A DNA stretch of 19,716 nucleotides from Silvimonas sp. JCM 19000 (GCA_001313065.1 BBFD01000039.1:1-19716), one strand, 5' to 3'. Positions 1 through 8,048 are shown, numbered from the stretch's first letter. Notes: a model not told the origin generated them from the letters alone. Made by a program: numbers and translations.

Positions 1-795
1 GAAGCACGCTTCGATTTTCTTGCGCATCAGCTCGGCTTCTTCGTAATCGTCCAGATCACGCAGCTTTTTTTTGATGACTGGTGCCAGCCGCGGCACGCCG
101 CGCACCTGGCCCGGCCGGGTCTTGCGATAGATCAGCAGCACGTCAGCCGCGTCGACGCGGTGACTTTCCAGCGGGCGGAACAGCTGCCCCACTTCGCCGG
201 GGTGGCGGTCGAACAACCAGTAGGCGACTACCTTGCCGATCGGGCTGAACTCCACGCCGTTGATGATGTAGCCACCATTCGGCAAATCTTCGGTCTTGAG
301 GTGGTCCAGATAATCAGGTTCGAGTAGCTGGATCTGCAGCGGCACCGGCAAGCCATCCTCCGGCAGCCGCGTACGAAGGCGCACGATGCATTCGCCCGAC
401 TCTTCGACCGTGCGCGTGGCCAGCGCTTCCAGGCCGTAGAAATCGAGCTGGCCATCGGCATCGGCCAACGGCACCCACTCTTTCCAGAGCGCCTGCGTGG
501 CATCATCCGACCATTTGGCGATCACGCCGGTACCGATCGCGTGCGCCACGAACTTGTCAAAAAGGCTGACCGCATAACCATTGTTTTGCGCCAGATCGCG
601 CGAGCGCTGGCGGAGCCAGGGCAGATCGCGCGAGATATCCGCATTGGCGCTGGCACCGGTGGTGTTCCAGTTGGCCGTGCCACGACCGCGCTTGGCCGCT
701 TCATAGCCGCGCACTTCCAGCCAGGCCTGCCGCGCCTGGTGTCGGGCGAGGCCACGCTCTGGCGCCACCCAGCCGATCAGGTTATCGAGCCACAT
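1..795 (-). CDS. Phage portal protein, lambda gpB family (N-terminal part, cut by window edge)
   Basis: The minus-strand frame from ATG 795 runs uninterrupted to base 1, giving 265 residues; the C-terminal half is outside the window. The portal forms the dodecameric ring at the head vertex through which DNA is packaged. Visible family features are a start MWLDNLIGWVAPERGL, the conserved stretch WSHxx-like core replaced by GTGVIAKW, the segment ECIVRLRTR followed by LLEPDYLD, and the block GVPRLAPV then LRDLDDYEEAELMRKKIEAC. The gene follows the W gene by 2 bp, as B follows W in lambda. An A8 run on the coding strand (T8 at 65-72) encodes a KKK that is one residue longer than I expect for the family; it keeps the frame. 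Confidence 0.92.
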   Translation of the reverse strand, partial: MWLDNLIGWVAPERGLARHQARQAWLEVRGYEAAKRGRGTANWNTTGASANADISRDLPWLRQRSRDLAQNNGYAVSLFDKFVAHAIGTGVIAKWSDDATQALWKEWVPLADADGQLDFYGLEALATRTVEESGECIVRLRTRLPEDGLPVPLQIQLLEPDYLDHLKTEDLPNGGYIINGVEFSPIGKVVAYWLFDRHPGEVGQLFRPLESHRVDAADVLLIYRKTRPGQVRGVPRLAPVIKKKLRDLDDYEEAELMRKKIEACF

Positions 796-797
796 GA

Positions 798-1001
798 TTA
801 ATCCCGGCTAAATTCCGCAAGCACGGAATGGGTTGAAAACGTGTTAGCCGCACGTGCGAGCTGGTCGGCGATATGCGAACGCGCGGTCAGCAGCTCGTTG
901 ATTGAGCGGTATTTGACGCGCCGGCCGTCGTACTCGACTTCCAGTTCGCCGGTGGCGATGGCTTCGTCAATCGCATCAAGCTGGGCTTGGGTAAATGCCA
1001 T
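798..1001 (-). CDS. Head-tail joining protein, lambda gpW family
   Basis: This is a 67-residue protein, the same size as lambda gpW (68 residues), which attaches to the portal-filled head before tail joining. The ATG at 1001 overlaps the stop of the upstream 62-aa gene as ATGA. Sequence features are an N-terminal helix (FTQAQLDAIDEAIATG), a short beta hairpin around VEYDGRRVKYRS and a second helix (INELLTARSHIADQL). This matches gpW's helix-hairpin-helix with its DGRRVE-type turn. The position between terminase large subunit and portal is exactly that of W in lambda. A longer frame extends upstream to 1139 but would lie inside the preceding gene, so the ATG at 1001 is preferred. Confidence 0.85.
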   Translation of the reverse strand: MAFTQAQLDAIDEAIATGELEVEYDGRRVKYRSINELLTARSHIADQLARAANTFSTHSVLAEFSRD

Positions 1002-1189
1002 CAGGCGGCCTCGCGCAGTTCCTGCAGAATACCGAGCAGATAGGGCGCGGCCCGCGCGCCATACGTGGCCGATTCTTCTGCAAACATCTCGCTTTCGGAC
1101 CGGAAGCGGTCCGGCTCCTCGACCCAGCGGCGATGCCACTCGGTCAAGCCAGCGACCAATTCCGTTTCGGTCATTTCAATCTCGGGCAT
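1001..1189 (-). CDS. Small conserved phage protein between terminase and gpW
   Basis: This is a 62-residue acidic protein, MPEIEMTETELVAGLTEW at the start and APYLLGILQELREAA at the end. The ATG at 1189 overlaps the terminase stop (TGATG), and a GTG one codon upstream is possible. The stop overlaps gpW's ATG. I do not recognise a named domain. The composition (two helices, the motif EWHRRWVEEP) suggests a small soluble helical protein. The translational coupling between TerL and gpW suggests a packaging or head-completion role, which is inference from position only. Lambda has no gene at this place. Confidence 0.7.
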   Translation of the reverse strand: MPEIEMTETELVAGLTEWHRRWVEEPDRFRSESEMFAEESATYGARAAPYLLGILQELREAA

Positions 1190-3171
1190 CACTCACTCCA
1201 GCCAGTTATCGTCCGGCCCAGCCAGTCGGCCTCGCCAGAAACAGAAGACCCCGCCGATGCGGGGTCAGGGATTGATTCAATAGTGTCAGGTGCCGGTCGT
1301 GGCGCAGGCACTGCCGGGTCAGTTTCGACCGCCTGCGGCGCTGGCGCGCTGAACATGTCATGTACGCGTGGCTGCAACATGTTTTCCAGCTGTTGCCACT
1401 CCACCTCGCGTGCCGCATGCACCCGAATGTCCGGATGCTGGGCGGCTGCGTAGCCATACACCCAGGTATCCAGCGCTTCGTTACGCTTGCCTTTGCGCTT
1501 CACCCAGCGGTTCTTTTCGGGGTCAAACACTTCGGCGGTGAGTTGTTCGTAATAGTCCAGCGTCAAGTCTGCAGAGAACCGGACCTTGCGATGCACGATT
1601 TCTGCCTTGCCATCCGCATCGATGCGGCCAAACAGAGCGTTCTTCGCGGTATCTGTGCCAACCAGCCAGAGCTGCACGCCTTCCTTATGAGTCTGGCCGC
1701 GCCAGTCCACATCCTGCAGGGATGGCTTGCCCAATACAGCGCGGTTTGCCGTGCTTGCGCCCTTGATGGCAATGACGCGTTCGTGTTGCCAGGTGCGCAC
1801 GTAGTTATAGACATCGTGCGTGTTGGCGCCCCCGCTATCGATGGCGGTGGCCATGACACGCATATCAATACCAAACTGATTGCGCAACGGGCGGCGCCGG
1901 TACTCGGTGAGCTTTGCCCACGTTTCGTCCAGCGTAGGGCTGCCGTGGATCACGTAGTGATCCAGCACCCAGCAAACCTCGCCCCGCCCCCAGCCCAACA
2001 ACTGGCACTCGAGGCGGTCCGGTTGGGTATCCACGCCCAGCGTCAACACCAGACAGCCCACCGGCACGGTCCGGATCTTGAAGGGCTCGGCACGGGCCAT
2101 CAGCGCGTCGGCTTCATGACCCCGGCCTTGTCTCCCAGACTTCGCCGAGGCAGGTATTGATAAACCGTTTGAGCTTGACCTTGTCGCCTTGGGCTTCCAG
2201 CCACTGTTGCGCGCGATCGGCCCAAGTGCGCCCCAAGCCCAACGGGCTATACAGGCTGTTAATGTGATAGCCACGGGTCTTGCGGCCCGGACATTCGGCC
2301 ACCCACTCACCGGCGGCCAGCATGGCCGTCTTGTTATGCTCCTCGATCACGCATCCGTTGTGCTCGCAGACATACCAGGCCCGGCTAACGTCGCCATTGT
2401 CCGCCACGTTCCATTGCAGGTTGGGCCATTTCAAATGCTGGCGTTCGCCACAGTGGGGGCACGGTAGGTAGTAGCGGCGCTTGTCGCTTTGCTCCCATTC
2501 GGTCTCGATGCGGCTGGCACCCTTGATCGTGGGCGTGCTGACCAGCATCACCTTGCGCCGCGGGAAGTTGTTGGTGCGCTCTTCCGCCAAGCCGACGGGG
2601 TCGCCCTCGCCGTCCAGGTCATCCGGGTAGCGTCCACTTCATCAAGCCCGAGATTTTTAACGGGCATCGAGCGCAAGCTTGCGGCGGAGTTGCCACCGGC
2701 CAGGCGGAGAATGCGCCCGGAAATTCCTTAAGCAGCGCCTTGTTTTTGGAGTCGCGCGACTGCCGGGCAAACTTGTCGGCCAGCGAGGTCGTCGCCGCCA
2801 GCATGTTGGACAGGCGTTGCTGGCTGAACAGCTCAGCCACTTCGATAGTGGTTCGACCACCAGCATCGGGCCGCCGTAATGATCCATCACGGCGCCGATC
2901 CAGTTGATCAGGCATTCGGTGCCGCCTACCTGTGTGGACTTTACGAAAACGATGCGCTCGGCATCGGACCATGGCGACGCGGCATCCATGATCTCGCGCA
3001 GGAACGGCAGGCGATCTGTCCGCCACTGGCCTGGCTCGCTCGTCTCGCTCGACGTGAGCTGGCGGTTTCCGTCGGCCCATTCGCTGACCGTCATGCGCGG
3101 TGGGCGGCGTATACCAGCAGCCCACGCCGAACACACGGCGCTGTAGCATCGGGCATGTCGTTCAGCTGCAT
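1189..3171 (-). CDS. Terminase large subunit, lambda gpA family (frame disrupted)
   Basis: This is the packaging ATPase and cos endonuclease. With frame repairs it is about 662 residues, normal for gpA. The start is ATG 3171, overlapping the Nu1 stop (TGATG). The N-terminus reads PPRMTVSEWAD then EPGQWRTDRLPFLREIMD. The Walker A-like loop is FVKSTQVGGTE, the Walker B region is LGLDEVDAYPDDLDGEGD, and a zinc-finger-like CPHCGERQHL lies mid-protein. The C-terminal nuclease half begins near LTLGVDTQPDRLECQLLGWG. The reading frame changes near 3148, 2850, 2715, 2631 and 2115-2135. Each is explained by a missing G or C (for example GCCTAC to GCTAC at 3148, GGCGGC to GGCGC at 2715), with two losses near 2115-2135. 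No domain is missing. Confidence 0.92.
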
Positions 3172-3767
3172 CAGCGGGTTCCAAAGAGCCGGGCCGGCAG
3201 GCGCTCGGCGATTTTCGCCAGCTCATCCAGCACCAGCCCGATTTCGTCATCCAGTAGTTGATAAATGCGGCGCGGGTCCGACTCGGCAGCCAGCACCGGC
3301 GCAATCCGGTCTGGAAGGCGTTCCAGCGCGGCCCGCATGGCCGCCGCGTTATCGGTCAGCGCGAGCTGCACCTTGCTCAGCTCCACCAGTTGCCGCAGTT
3401 GCTTGCGTTCTTCCAGCTCGGCAATGCCGGCGAGGTGGGTTTCCTTTTTTTCGCCCGCGCCGCCTGGAAGTCGTAACCGTCGGTGGCAGATCGCCGCCGT
3501 CAGTGTCTGCAGCCTCTTCCGCTGCGGCGGCCAGAATCGCGGCCGGCATGATGTTGCGCTCGACCCGTTCGCGGGCATGACGGTCGCCAACACCAGAGCG
3601 CGCCGGGTCGGCGGTCTTGCCGAGCAGCGCCATGGTCGCCTCGACATCCACCTTTTTTTGCCTGAGGCGTCGAGTACGAGGCGGCCTTCCTTGTTCAGTT
3701 GACTCACATAGCTGGGCACCCAGCCATTCATCCGCGCGAATCCGGATTTGCTGACCAGTTGACCCAT
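3171..3767 (-). CDS. Terminase small subunit, Nu1-like (frame disrupted)
   Basis: This is the DNA-recognition subunit of the terminase, about 199 residues after repair. The N-terminus from ATG 3767 is a winged-helix type DNA-binding segment (MGQLVSKSGFARMNGWVPSY, then VSQLNKEGRLVL). It is followed by VDVEATMALLGKTADPAR in the next frame, a typical Nu1-family continuation. The C-terminal half has a coiled stretch (ETHLAGIAELEERKQLRQLV) and ends RRIYQLLDDEIGLVLDEL and ERLPARLFGTR. Frame breaks fall at the A7 run at 3653-3659 (5 expected), near 3480 (one G/C missing) and at the A7 run at 3445-3451 (5 expected). Together they restore the frame. It lies directly upstream of TerL, as in lambda. Confidence 0.87.
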   Translation of the reverse strand: MGQLVSKSGFARMNGWVPSYVSQLNKEGRLVLDASGKKRWMSRRPWRCSARPPTRRALVLATVMPANGSSATSCRPRFWPPQRKRLQTLTAAICHRRLRLPGGAGEKKETHLAGIAELEERKQLRQLVELSKVQLALTDNAAAMRAALERLPDRIAPVLAAESDPRRIYQLLDDEIGLVLDELAKIAERLPARLFGTR

Positions 3768-3975
3768 TGGAAAAAAACCTATCGTTTTCAGTGCCTTGGC
3801 ACCTTTTCAGTGACTGAAATTTCAGTAATGTTTGAGCGCTGCGCCTGGCGCGGCGACGGGGGTCGAATTACCCGCATGGCTTAGGGTGCCGGAAGGACCC
3901 GCGACCCTTACAGGTTGGCCCGCCGGGGCCGCCTTCCTGACACGTGCCTGGCGTCTGGCCGGGCCGCTGTCAGCT
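3768..3975. other. Non-coding segment upstream of Nu1: candidate cos region
   Basis: About 208 bases without a credible ORF lie between the Nu1 start and the stop of the next gene. In lambda, cosN and cosB lie immediately upstream of Nu1. Here the Nu1-proximal part (3785-3826) carries TTTCAGT iterons that could be cosB-like terminase binding sites. The distal part (about 3850-3925) is GC-rich and could hold cosN. No cohesive-end sequence can be proven from sequence alone. Confidence 0.45.
3785..3826. repeat. TTTCAGT iterons with a 14-bp palindrome (possible cosB-like Nu1 sites)
   Basis: TTTCAGT occurs in direct orientation at 3786-3792, 3805-3811 and 3820-3826. An inverted copy (ACTGAAA, 3813-3819) combines with the last to form the perfect palindrome ACTGAAATTTCAGT at 3813-3826. 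The first two copies share the longer TTTTCAGTG. Spacing is 19 and 15 bp. The cluster is 18 bp or more upstream of the Nu1 start and within a gene-free segment. Lambda cosB has three R sequences bound by Nu1 at the same relative place. The function here is inferred from position and repeat number. Confidence 0.6.
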
Positions 3976-4713
3976 TCACCGCATCGACAGCACCGCCGAC
4001 TTTAACGCCCGGTCGAACGCGCCGGGCAGGTATGCCTTCGAGGTGTTCTGTGCGATCGCCTCGAACGGGATGCGCACCTTGTACTTGGGCGCCGAGTCGC
4101 TCACGAAGAACAACGGCTTGATGCCCTCGCCGTGCGCGGACTTGATGCGCTGCCAGATGCCGGTCGTGCCATCGATCTTGCCAAAGAAGATATCGAAGCC
4201 GCGCGCCTTCGACTGGCTGCGCCGGCTGCGGGTACGGTTTGCCGTGTAGCCCGTTTCGCCGAACGCGCTGAGCGCCGACAGGACTTTCACCATGTACGAG
4301 CCGCGCACGTTCCCGAACGCATCTTTGGGAACGCCTGCGGCTGGCAGCAGAAACTGGCCGGAACGCAAATAGCCGATCCGCGCCAGGGCGACCTCGCTAC
4401 GCTTGCGCTTGCGCTCGCCGCCATACACTTCGGCCGTCATCCATTGCGCTGGCGCGGTGGACTTGGCGGCATCGTCCTTGATCCAGACCCGCGCTTCCTG
4501 CCGCGCCTTGGTCGCTGGCTTGATGAATAGACTATTCAACGTCCAGTTGGTAGGCCGGTCGAAGCGCTGGCGCATCACGCTGCGATCATTGATGCGTACT
4601 TTGCCGGCGGTCTCAGTCAGCGCTTTCGCCGCGGCGAACGGCAACTGCGTTTGCGCCAGCCGTGCGAGCTTGTCTTGCGTCAGTTTGGTGCCGGTGAAAT
4701 CAAGCTTGAACAT
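3976..4713 (-). CDS. Conserved phage protein of unknown function between Q and the terminase
   Basis: This is a 245-residue protein in an intact frame. ATG 4713 is preferred over the longer frame because a GAGGTG ribosome site sits just upstream and the longer version would cross a terminator. Visible features are an N-terminal helix (LPFAAAKALTETAGKVR), the motif FDRPTNWTLNSLFIKPATKA, a basic patch (YGGERKRKRSEVAL) and a C-terminus KYKVRIPFEAIAQN with a final helix. The layout (N-terminal AAKAL helix, basic middle, IPF... C-terminus) is reminiscent of lambda gpZ-type minor tail proteins, but I cannot confirm membership. It is the first gene after the tandem terminators and before the presumed cos, so it should be expressed late. 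Confidence 0.75.
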   Translation of the reverse strand: MFKLDFTGTKLTQDKLARLAQTQLPFAAAKALTETAGKVRINDRSVMRQRFDRPTNWTLNSLFIKPATKARQEARVWIKDDAAKSTAPAQWMTAEVYGGERKRKRSEVALARIGYLRSGQFLLPAAGVPKDAFGNVRGSYMVKVLSALSAFGETGYTANRTRSRRSQSKARGFDIFFGKIDGTTGIWQRIKSAHGEGIKPLFFVSDSAPKYKVRIPFEAIAQNTSKAYLPGAFDRALKSAVLSMR

Positions 4714-4726
4714 CGGCACCTCGAAT

Positions 4727-4750
4727 AAAAAAAAGACCGCCGAAGCGGTC
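4727..4750 (-). terminator. Intrinsic terminator 1 of the late leader
   Basis: On the minus strand the stem GACCGC, loop TTCG, stem GCGGTC is followed by T8. It is a perfect 6-bp stem with a stable UUCG-type tetraloop. It lies 14 bases before the start codon at 4713, so the downstream gene is reached only by read-through or antitermination. Confidence 0.85.
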
Positions 4751-4872
4751 AAGCTGCCATCCACGGAGAATTGGGTGTACGCATTGGGCAGCGTGCGGGC
4801 CTCGCCGAACGTTCCAGTCAAGGCGGGTCTGCGAGGTGCTCAGCACGCTGGCCAATGCATACGACGGACAAC

Positions 4873-4903
4873 AAAAAAGCCCCGCGTGCAAATGCACCGG
4901 GGC
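4873..4903 (-). terminator. Intrinsic terminator 2 of the late leader
   Basis: On the minus strand GCCCCG plus GTGCA pair with TGCAC plus CGGGGC, with a one-base bulge and a short AT-rich loop, and T6 follows. It is an 11-bp stem, strongly GC. Confidence 0.85.
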
Positions 4904-4927
4904 CTGGCAACAAGTTGGCTGAAAACG

Positions 4928-4961
4928 AAAAAAAGCCCCGGAGCTTTCGCTGCGAGGCTTT
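4928..4961 (-). terminator. Intrinsic terminator 3 of the late leader
   Basis: On the minus strand the 5' arm AAGCCTCGCAGC and 3' arm GCTCCGGGGCTT enclose a GAAA loop; 11 of 12 positions pair (one G-U) and T7 follows. It is the first of the three terminators met by polymerase coming from the Q-like gene. Confidence 0.8.
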
Positions 4962-5019
4962 CGGTTGCTTTAGACGTGCAAAACCACCCTTCCACGGGTA
5001 GTCGCGCGCCGAAGCGGTA

Positions 5020-5465
5020 TCAAGTTGTAGCAACAAGGTTAGTTGCGGATTTTTTTTGCTGTCAACAGGTTGTTCAAGTTGCATGTGCGGATCGCTTTGG
5101 TCGGAACCGCTTCCAGCATGGCCCAGCGTTCCGAAAAAAATTTGCACCGCTTTCGCCACATGGGCATCGTAATCGTTGATGTTCAGCCCCAGCTTGCGAG
5201 ACGTTCCGCTAGGGTTGGCTCGATACATGAAGTGCTTCTCGAGCAGCACCGCAAACGAACGAAACAGATCACTCTGGCGCAACGTGGCGATAATCGCTTC
5301 GGCCCGCATTGCATCGGCCTCACTGCAGCGGCTTTCCCGGCACGTCGGCCCCATCGCTGCCTTCTCTTCCGGCGTCAGATAGAGGCTGATGCCCTTGAAG
5401 CCATTCGTAACTCGCCCACCCACAAACAAAGCCCAGTTTTCCAACAGTTCTAATGCGTCTTTCAT
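5020..5465 (-). CDS. Q-like late antiterminator (frame disrupted near its 3' end)
   Basis: This is a protein of about 147 residues. The start ATG 5465 has a GGGGG ribosome site just upstream; ATG 5513 in the same frame is an alternative. The sequence MKDALELLENWALFVGGRV, then SEADAMRAEAIIATLRQSDL and VLLEKHFMYRANPSGTSRKL followed by NDYDAHVAKAVQIFF, is the pattern of small phage antitermination proteins with a C-terminal HTH-like segment. The T8 run at 5050-5057 prolongs the frame to 4818 through the terminators. With 6 bases the protein ends at the TGA at 5020-5022. The order P, Q, tandem terminators, late genes is that of lambda, where Q lets polymerase pass the late-leader terminator. The family call rests on motif pattern and position. 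Confidence 0.75.
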
Positions 5466-5535
5466 TGCGCCCCCAACAACTTTTTTCACCAGAGGGCCTC
5501 TTAGCCCGGTCATTGCCAGGCTTTGTTTTATCGAA

Positions 5536-6129
5536 CTACGCGCCTGCTGCTGCAAGCATTTTGCGTAAATCGTTTACTGCTGCAATTGCCACACCAGCAT
5601 CGCCGCGCCGGTACACTGGTTCCTCCTTTTTTATCCGGGATTGCCGGGCACGCGCCCTGCAGCCGGTCACTTAATACCCGCACCCATTCTCCCTTCAAGC
5701 GCGACCATTTTGTTGCGTACACCCTTGTAAACCCGAGGTCATAGGCCGCCCAGTAAATGGCCGGATGCGACCACACAGCCGTGCCATAAGCCACCTTGAC
5801 GGACTGGCGCTGTGCCTCATAAAAAAAAGCGCCCTCAAAATCGAACACCGGCAAACAGCGGTCAGCAAATTCAGCTAGGCCCAAAGGCTGCGAACCCGCG
5901 CGGACTTCGTTGCGCAATGCCGCCAGCGCGGTCTTGACCATGTTCCAGCGGATGCCACGCCCGTAGAAGAGCTCGGCGGCTTCTTCGTACACGCCACCTT
6001 GGCGGCCTCTTCGGCGAACAGCTCGCGCCACGCGTTGCCGTACAGGCTGGCAAAGTGATTCCACAGCACCACCACCGGAATCAGACCATCGGCGCCAGCC
6101 GGGCGCAGCCAGGGATTACGTTTTGCCAT
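5536..6129 (-). CDS. Replication protein P-like helicase loader (frame disrupted)
   Basis: After repair this is about 197 residues. Lambda P-type proteins load the host DnaB helicase at the phage origin. It starts at ATG 6129 behind a strong GGGAGG ribosome site and 5 bases after the upstream stop. Features are VVVLWNHFASLYGNAWRELF, YEEAAELFYGRGIRWNMVKT, and the conserved WSHPAIYWAAYDLG followed by RLKGEWVRVLSDRLQ. One G/C is missing near 5998. An A6 run at 5626-5631 (5 expected) diverts the end; with 5 bases the protein ends VNDLRKMLAAAGA at the TAG at 5536-5538. An in-frame T/A8 run lies at 5821-5828. The position just after the O-like gene fits the lambda O-P pair. Confidence 0.8.
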
Positions 6130-6134
6130 TTCGC

Positions 6135-7117
6135 CTACCTCCCTTGAAAAGGCGAGTCACGCAGCGCCAGGCGCATTTCAGCTTCACTCAGCTGCGCTGC
6201 CCGGAAAACCCGCATGTTGTATTCGTGCGCGTTCTCATCGTCCAGTTTGGTGATGCCGTGCTGGACACCCCGCTGTTCGATGCCCGCACCGGACAGGAAC
6301 CACGGCTTGCCGGGTGTTTCTTCGAAGGCAGCACCGTCGAGCTTGCGACTTTGCTGCTGCGCCTGCAGCAAGACCTTTTCGACGTACTGCACCGACCGAC
6401 CGCCATGCTTCGCCGCCACTGCAGCGGCCGCCTGCACCTGTTTTACCTGCATACCGCTTTTGATCCACCGGTCGTAAATGGGCAGCGCACCTGCCGACAG
6501 CGCGCTGTCCTTGAAGCCCAGCGAATTCATCACCCGAATCCACTGCGTTGGCTTCTGAGGGCAATCAGGCATTACGCTTTCGTCTTCGTCTTTGCTGCCG
6601 TTTTCCTTCACTGCAGTAGTTGATGAAGATGAATGTGTAATAGAAGTACTCTGAACTTCAGATATCTGACGCTCATCGCCTGGCGGCGCGTGACGGTCAC
6701 TACCCTGAAACCCATATCCCACGCCACTTTGCTGCTGACGGTCATGAGTGACGCTCATCTGACGGTCATCCAGAGGACGTGGTTGTGCGCGAGTTGCCAG
6801 GCATAGCAAAACAGCGAGCTTCTTTTCGTCCTTCGTGACAAGGGAATAGCGCTTGGCCAGCCCCGCGCGTTCCAACTCATCTAGCAAAGAACGCATCTGG
6901 CGAAGATTCGGGAAGAACCCTGGACGCTTTGAACCCAGCGGCGGCTTGTACTGGATATCGGTGGCAAGGCTGAAATAGGACACGGCGCTGCGGGTTCCCA
7001 CCATGCCGCTGCTAATGTCCATACGAGAGCGCAGGCCCAGCACGTACAAACTGCGGGCCTCCAGCGAGCATTCGGCAAGTGCTCCTGCTCTTCGATATTC
7101 AGGAGGATGTCGATCAT
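6135..7117 (-). CDS. Phage replication protein, O-like (frame disrupted near its start)
   Basis: This is about 327 residues after repair. ATG 7117 overlaps the upstream stop as ATGA and gives MIDILLNIEEQEHLPN. One missing C near 7068 (GCCTCG to GCTCG) moves it to the frame LEARSLYVLGLRSRMDISSG. The N-terminal third looks like a winged-helix replication initiator, with a helix pair LRQMRSLLDELERAGLAKRY. The middle is a low-complexity linker rich in S, T and Q (VQSTSITHSSSSTTAV), as in lambda O, where the origin iterons lie inside the gene. The C-terminal part (about the last 100 residues) has helices KQVQAAAAVAAKHGGRSVQ and may contact the P-like protein. The role is inferred from architecture and adjacency to P. 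Confidence 0.72.
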
Positions 7118-7434
7118 GCGGCCACCAATGGCGCGCGATGCACCAGAAGCAGGTCAAGCTCTTCCTCGTCGCCATGACTCTCCAACAGCCCCGCCAGCGC
7201 GAGCTGATCGAGTAAACGCACCAGTTCGCCATGCTGTAGCGGACGCTGCAAATGCCCACGTCGGGCCACCGGTCCCACTTCCGAGACCAGCATGGTCAGC
7301 ACCAGACGGCGAGGCCCGCGCACGTGCCCATCGCTCGCATCCAGCAGCTTCAACAAGCCGTTCCGGTAAAGCCGCGTCGGCAGCGGGCCGCATTGCTCAA
7401 GCGCTTGTGTTTCCCAGTAATACGGCGGCCTCAT
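7114..7434 (-). CDS. Conserved small phage protein before the replication genes
   Basis: This is a 106-residue protein in an intact frame, MRPPYYWETQALEQCGPLPT at the start. Its ATG at 7434 overlaps the upstream CP76-like gene's stop, and its own stop overlaps the O-like start, so the three are translationally coupled. The C-terminal half, GHLQRPLQHGELVRLLDQ and LALAGLLESHGDEEELDLLL, looks like a winged-helix fold (helix, helix, beta hairpin). I do not recognise a named family. The position suggests a replication or regulatory accessory. Confidence 0.7.
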   Translation of the reverse strand: MRPPYYWETQALEQCGPLPTRLYRNGLLKLLDASDGHVRGPRRLVLTMLVSEVGPVARRGHLQRPLQHGELVRLLDQLALAGLLESHGDEEELDLLLVHRAPLVAA

Positions 7435-7912
7435 CGCTGCCCCTTAAACATGTCGTCCTGGACATCACGATTGCCGTAGACCCGATAAACCAACGCTACG
7501 TAGCGCAGGATTTCTTCGGTTAATTCGTGCCGGGCAGAATCGATCCGGCGCTTTTCATCCGCATCGATCTGGCGTCGTCGGCCAGCGCCTTATGCACCTC
7601 AACGCTCAGCTTTGCCATGCGCTCCGTTACACGCAGAAGCGCGACGTGCAGCTCTTCGTTCCCCACCTGCATATCGGTGCCGGGCACGTCCAGGTACACG
7701 CCGCCCACTTCGCGTGCCAGCGCCCGAATGACTTCGCGGCCTTGCGTAAGCTGCATCAACTCCAGCGCCTCGTTCAGGCCAAACACCATCCCGCGATAGC
7801 CCGATAACTTGTGGCGCAACGTGTGCGCGCTGCCGTACATGGCTTGCGAAAGACTCTCCTGATTGCCCGGCCAGAGCGCGATATCGCTCCGCGCAGCTTC
7901 TGAAAGACTCAT
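7431..7912 (-). CDS. CP76/CII-type phage regulatory protein (frame disrupted)
   Basis: This is about 160 residues after repair. MSLSEAARSDIALWPGNQES followed by LSQAMYGSAHTLRHKLSGY is the N-terminal DNA-binding pattern of the Phage_CP76/YmfL family (CII-like regulators). GLNEALELMQLTQGREVIRALA follows. A missing G near 7575 (GCCAGGATC to GCCAGATC) truncates the frame at 7520. After repair the protein continues DEKRRIDSARHELTEEIL, then RYVALVYRVYG, and ends at the TGA at 7431-7433, overlapping the next ATG. It lies downstream of cro and the hairpin pair at 7979-8037, the place of cII in lambda. Confidence 0.78.
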
Positions 7913-7978
7913 GTCCTACACCTTTGCGGTTTTGTGTGTGTTTGCAGCGCTACCTGCGAGAGGTAGCCTTGCGGTCAT

Positions 7979-8005
7979 AAAAAAAACACCGGGCGGCAAC
8001 CCGGC
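7979..8005 (-). terminator. Terminator after cro-like gene (tR1-like)
   Basis: On the minus strand CCGGG, loop TTGCCG, CCCGG, then TG and T8. The stem is only 5 bp but all G-C. It lies between the cro-like gene and the CII-like gene, where lambda has tR1. Confidence 0.65.
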
Positions 8006-8009
8006 GAAA

Positions 8010-8037
8010 CGCCAGCGCATCTGGTAATGCGCTGGCG
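8010..8037. terminator. 11-bp hairpin preceding the tR1-like terminator
   Basis: CGCCAGCGCAT and ATGCGCTGGCG form a perfect inverted repeat around a 6-base loop. It has no T tract of its own. On the cro transcript it is followed 5 bases later by the T8 terminator, so the two may act together, or the hairpin may be an antitermination or processing element. Confidence 0.6.
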
Positions 8038-8048
8038 GAGGAAAACGG

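Noticed and set aside
1360..2160. Long plus-strand open frame opposite the terminase
   Set aside because: It is the antisense of the terminase large subunit; composition and motifs belong to the minus-strand protein, and no ribosome site or family pattern is seen.
3445..3659. Programmed frameshift signals (A7 slippery runs) in Nu1
   Set aside because: The same kind of run breaks host genes and non-overlapping frames throughout the window, and the required shift varies; a specific programmed event is less likely than run-length error.
4403..5179. Plus-strand open frame across the terminator cluster
   Set aside because: It runs antisense to the 3976-4713 gene, three hairpins and the Q-like gene; no protein-like pattern.
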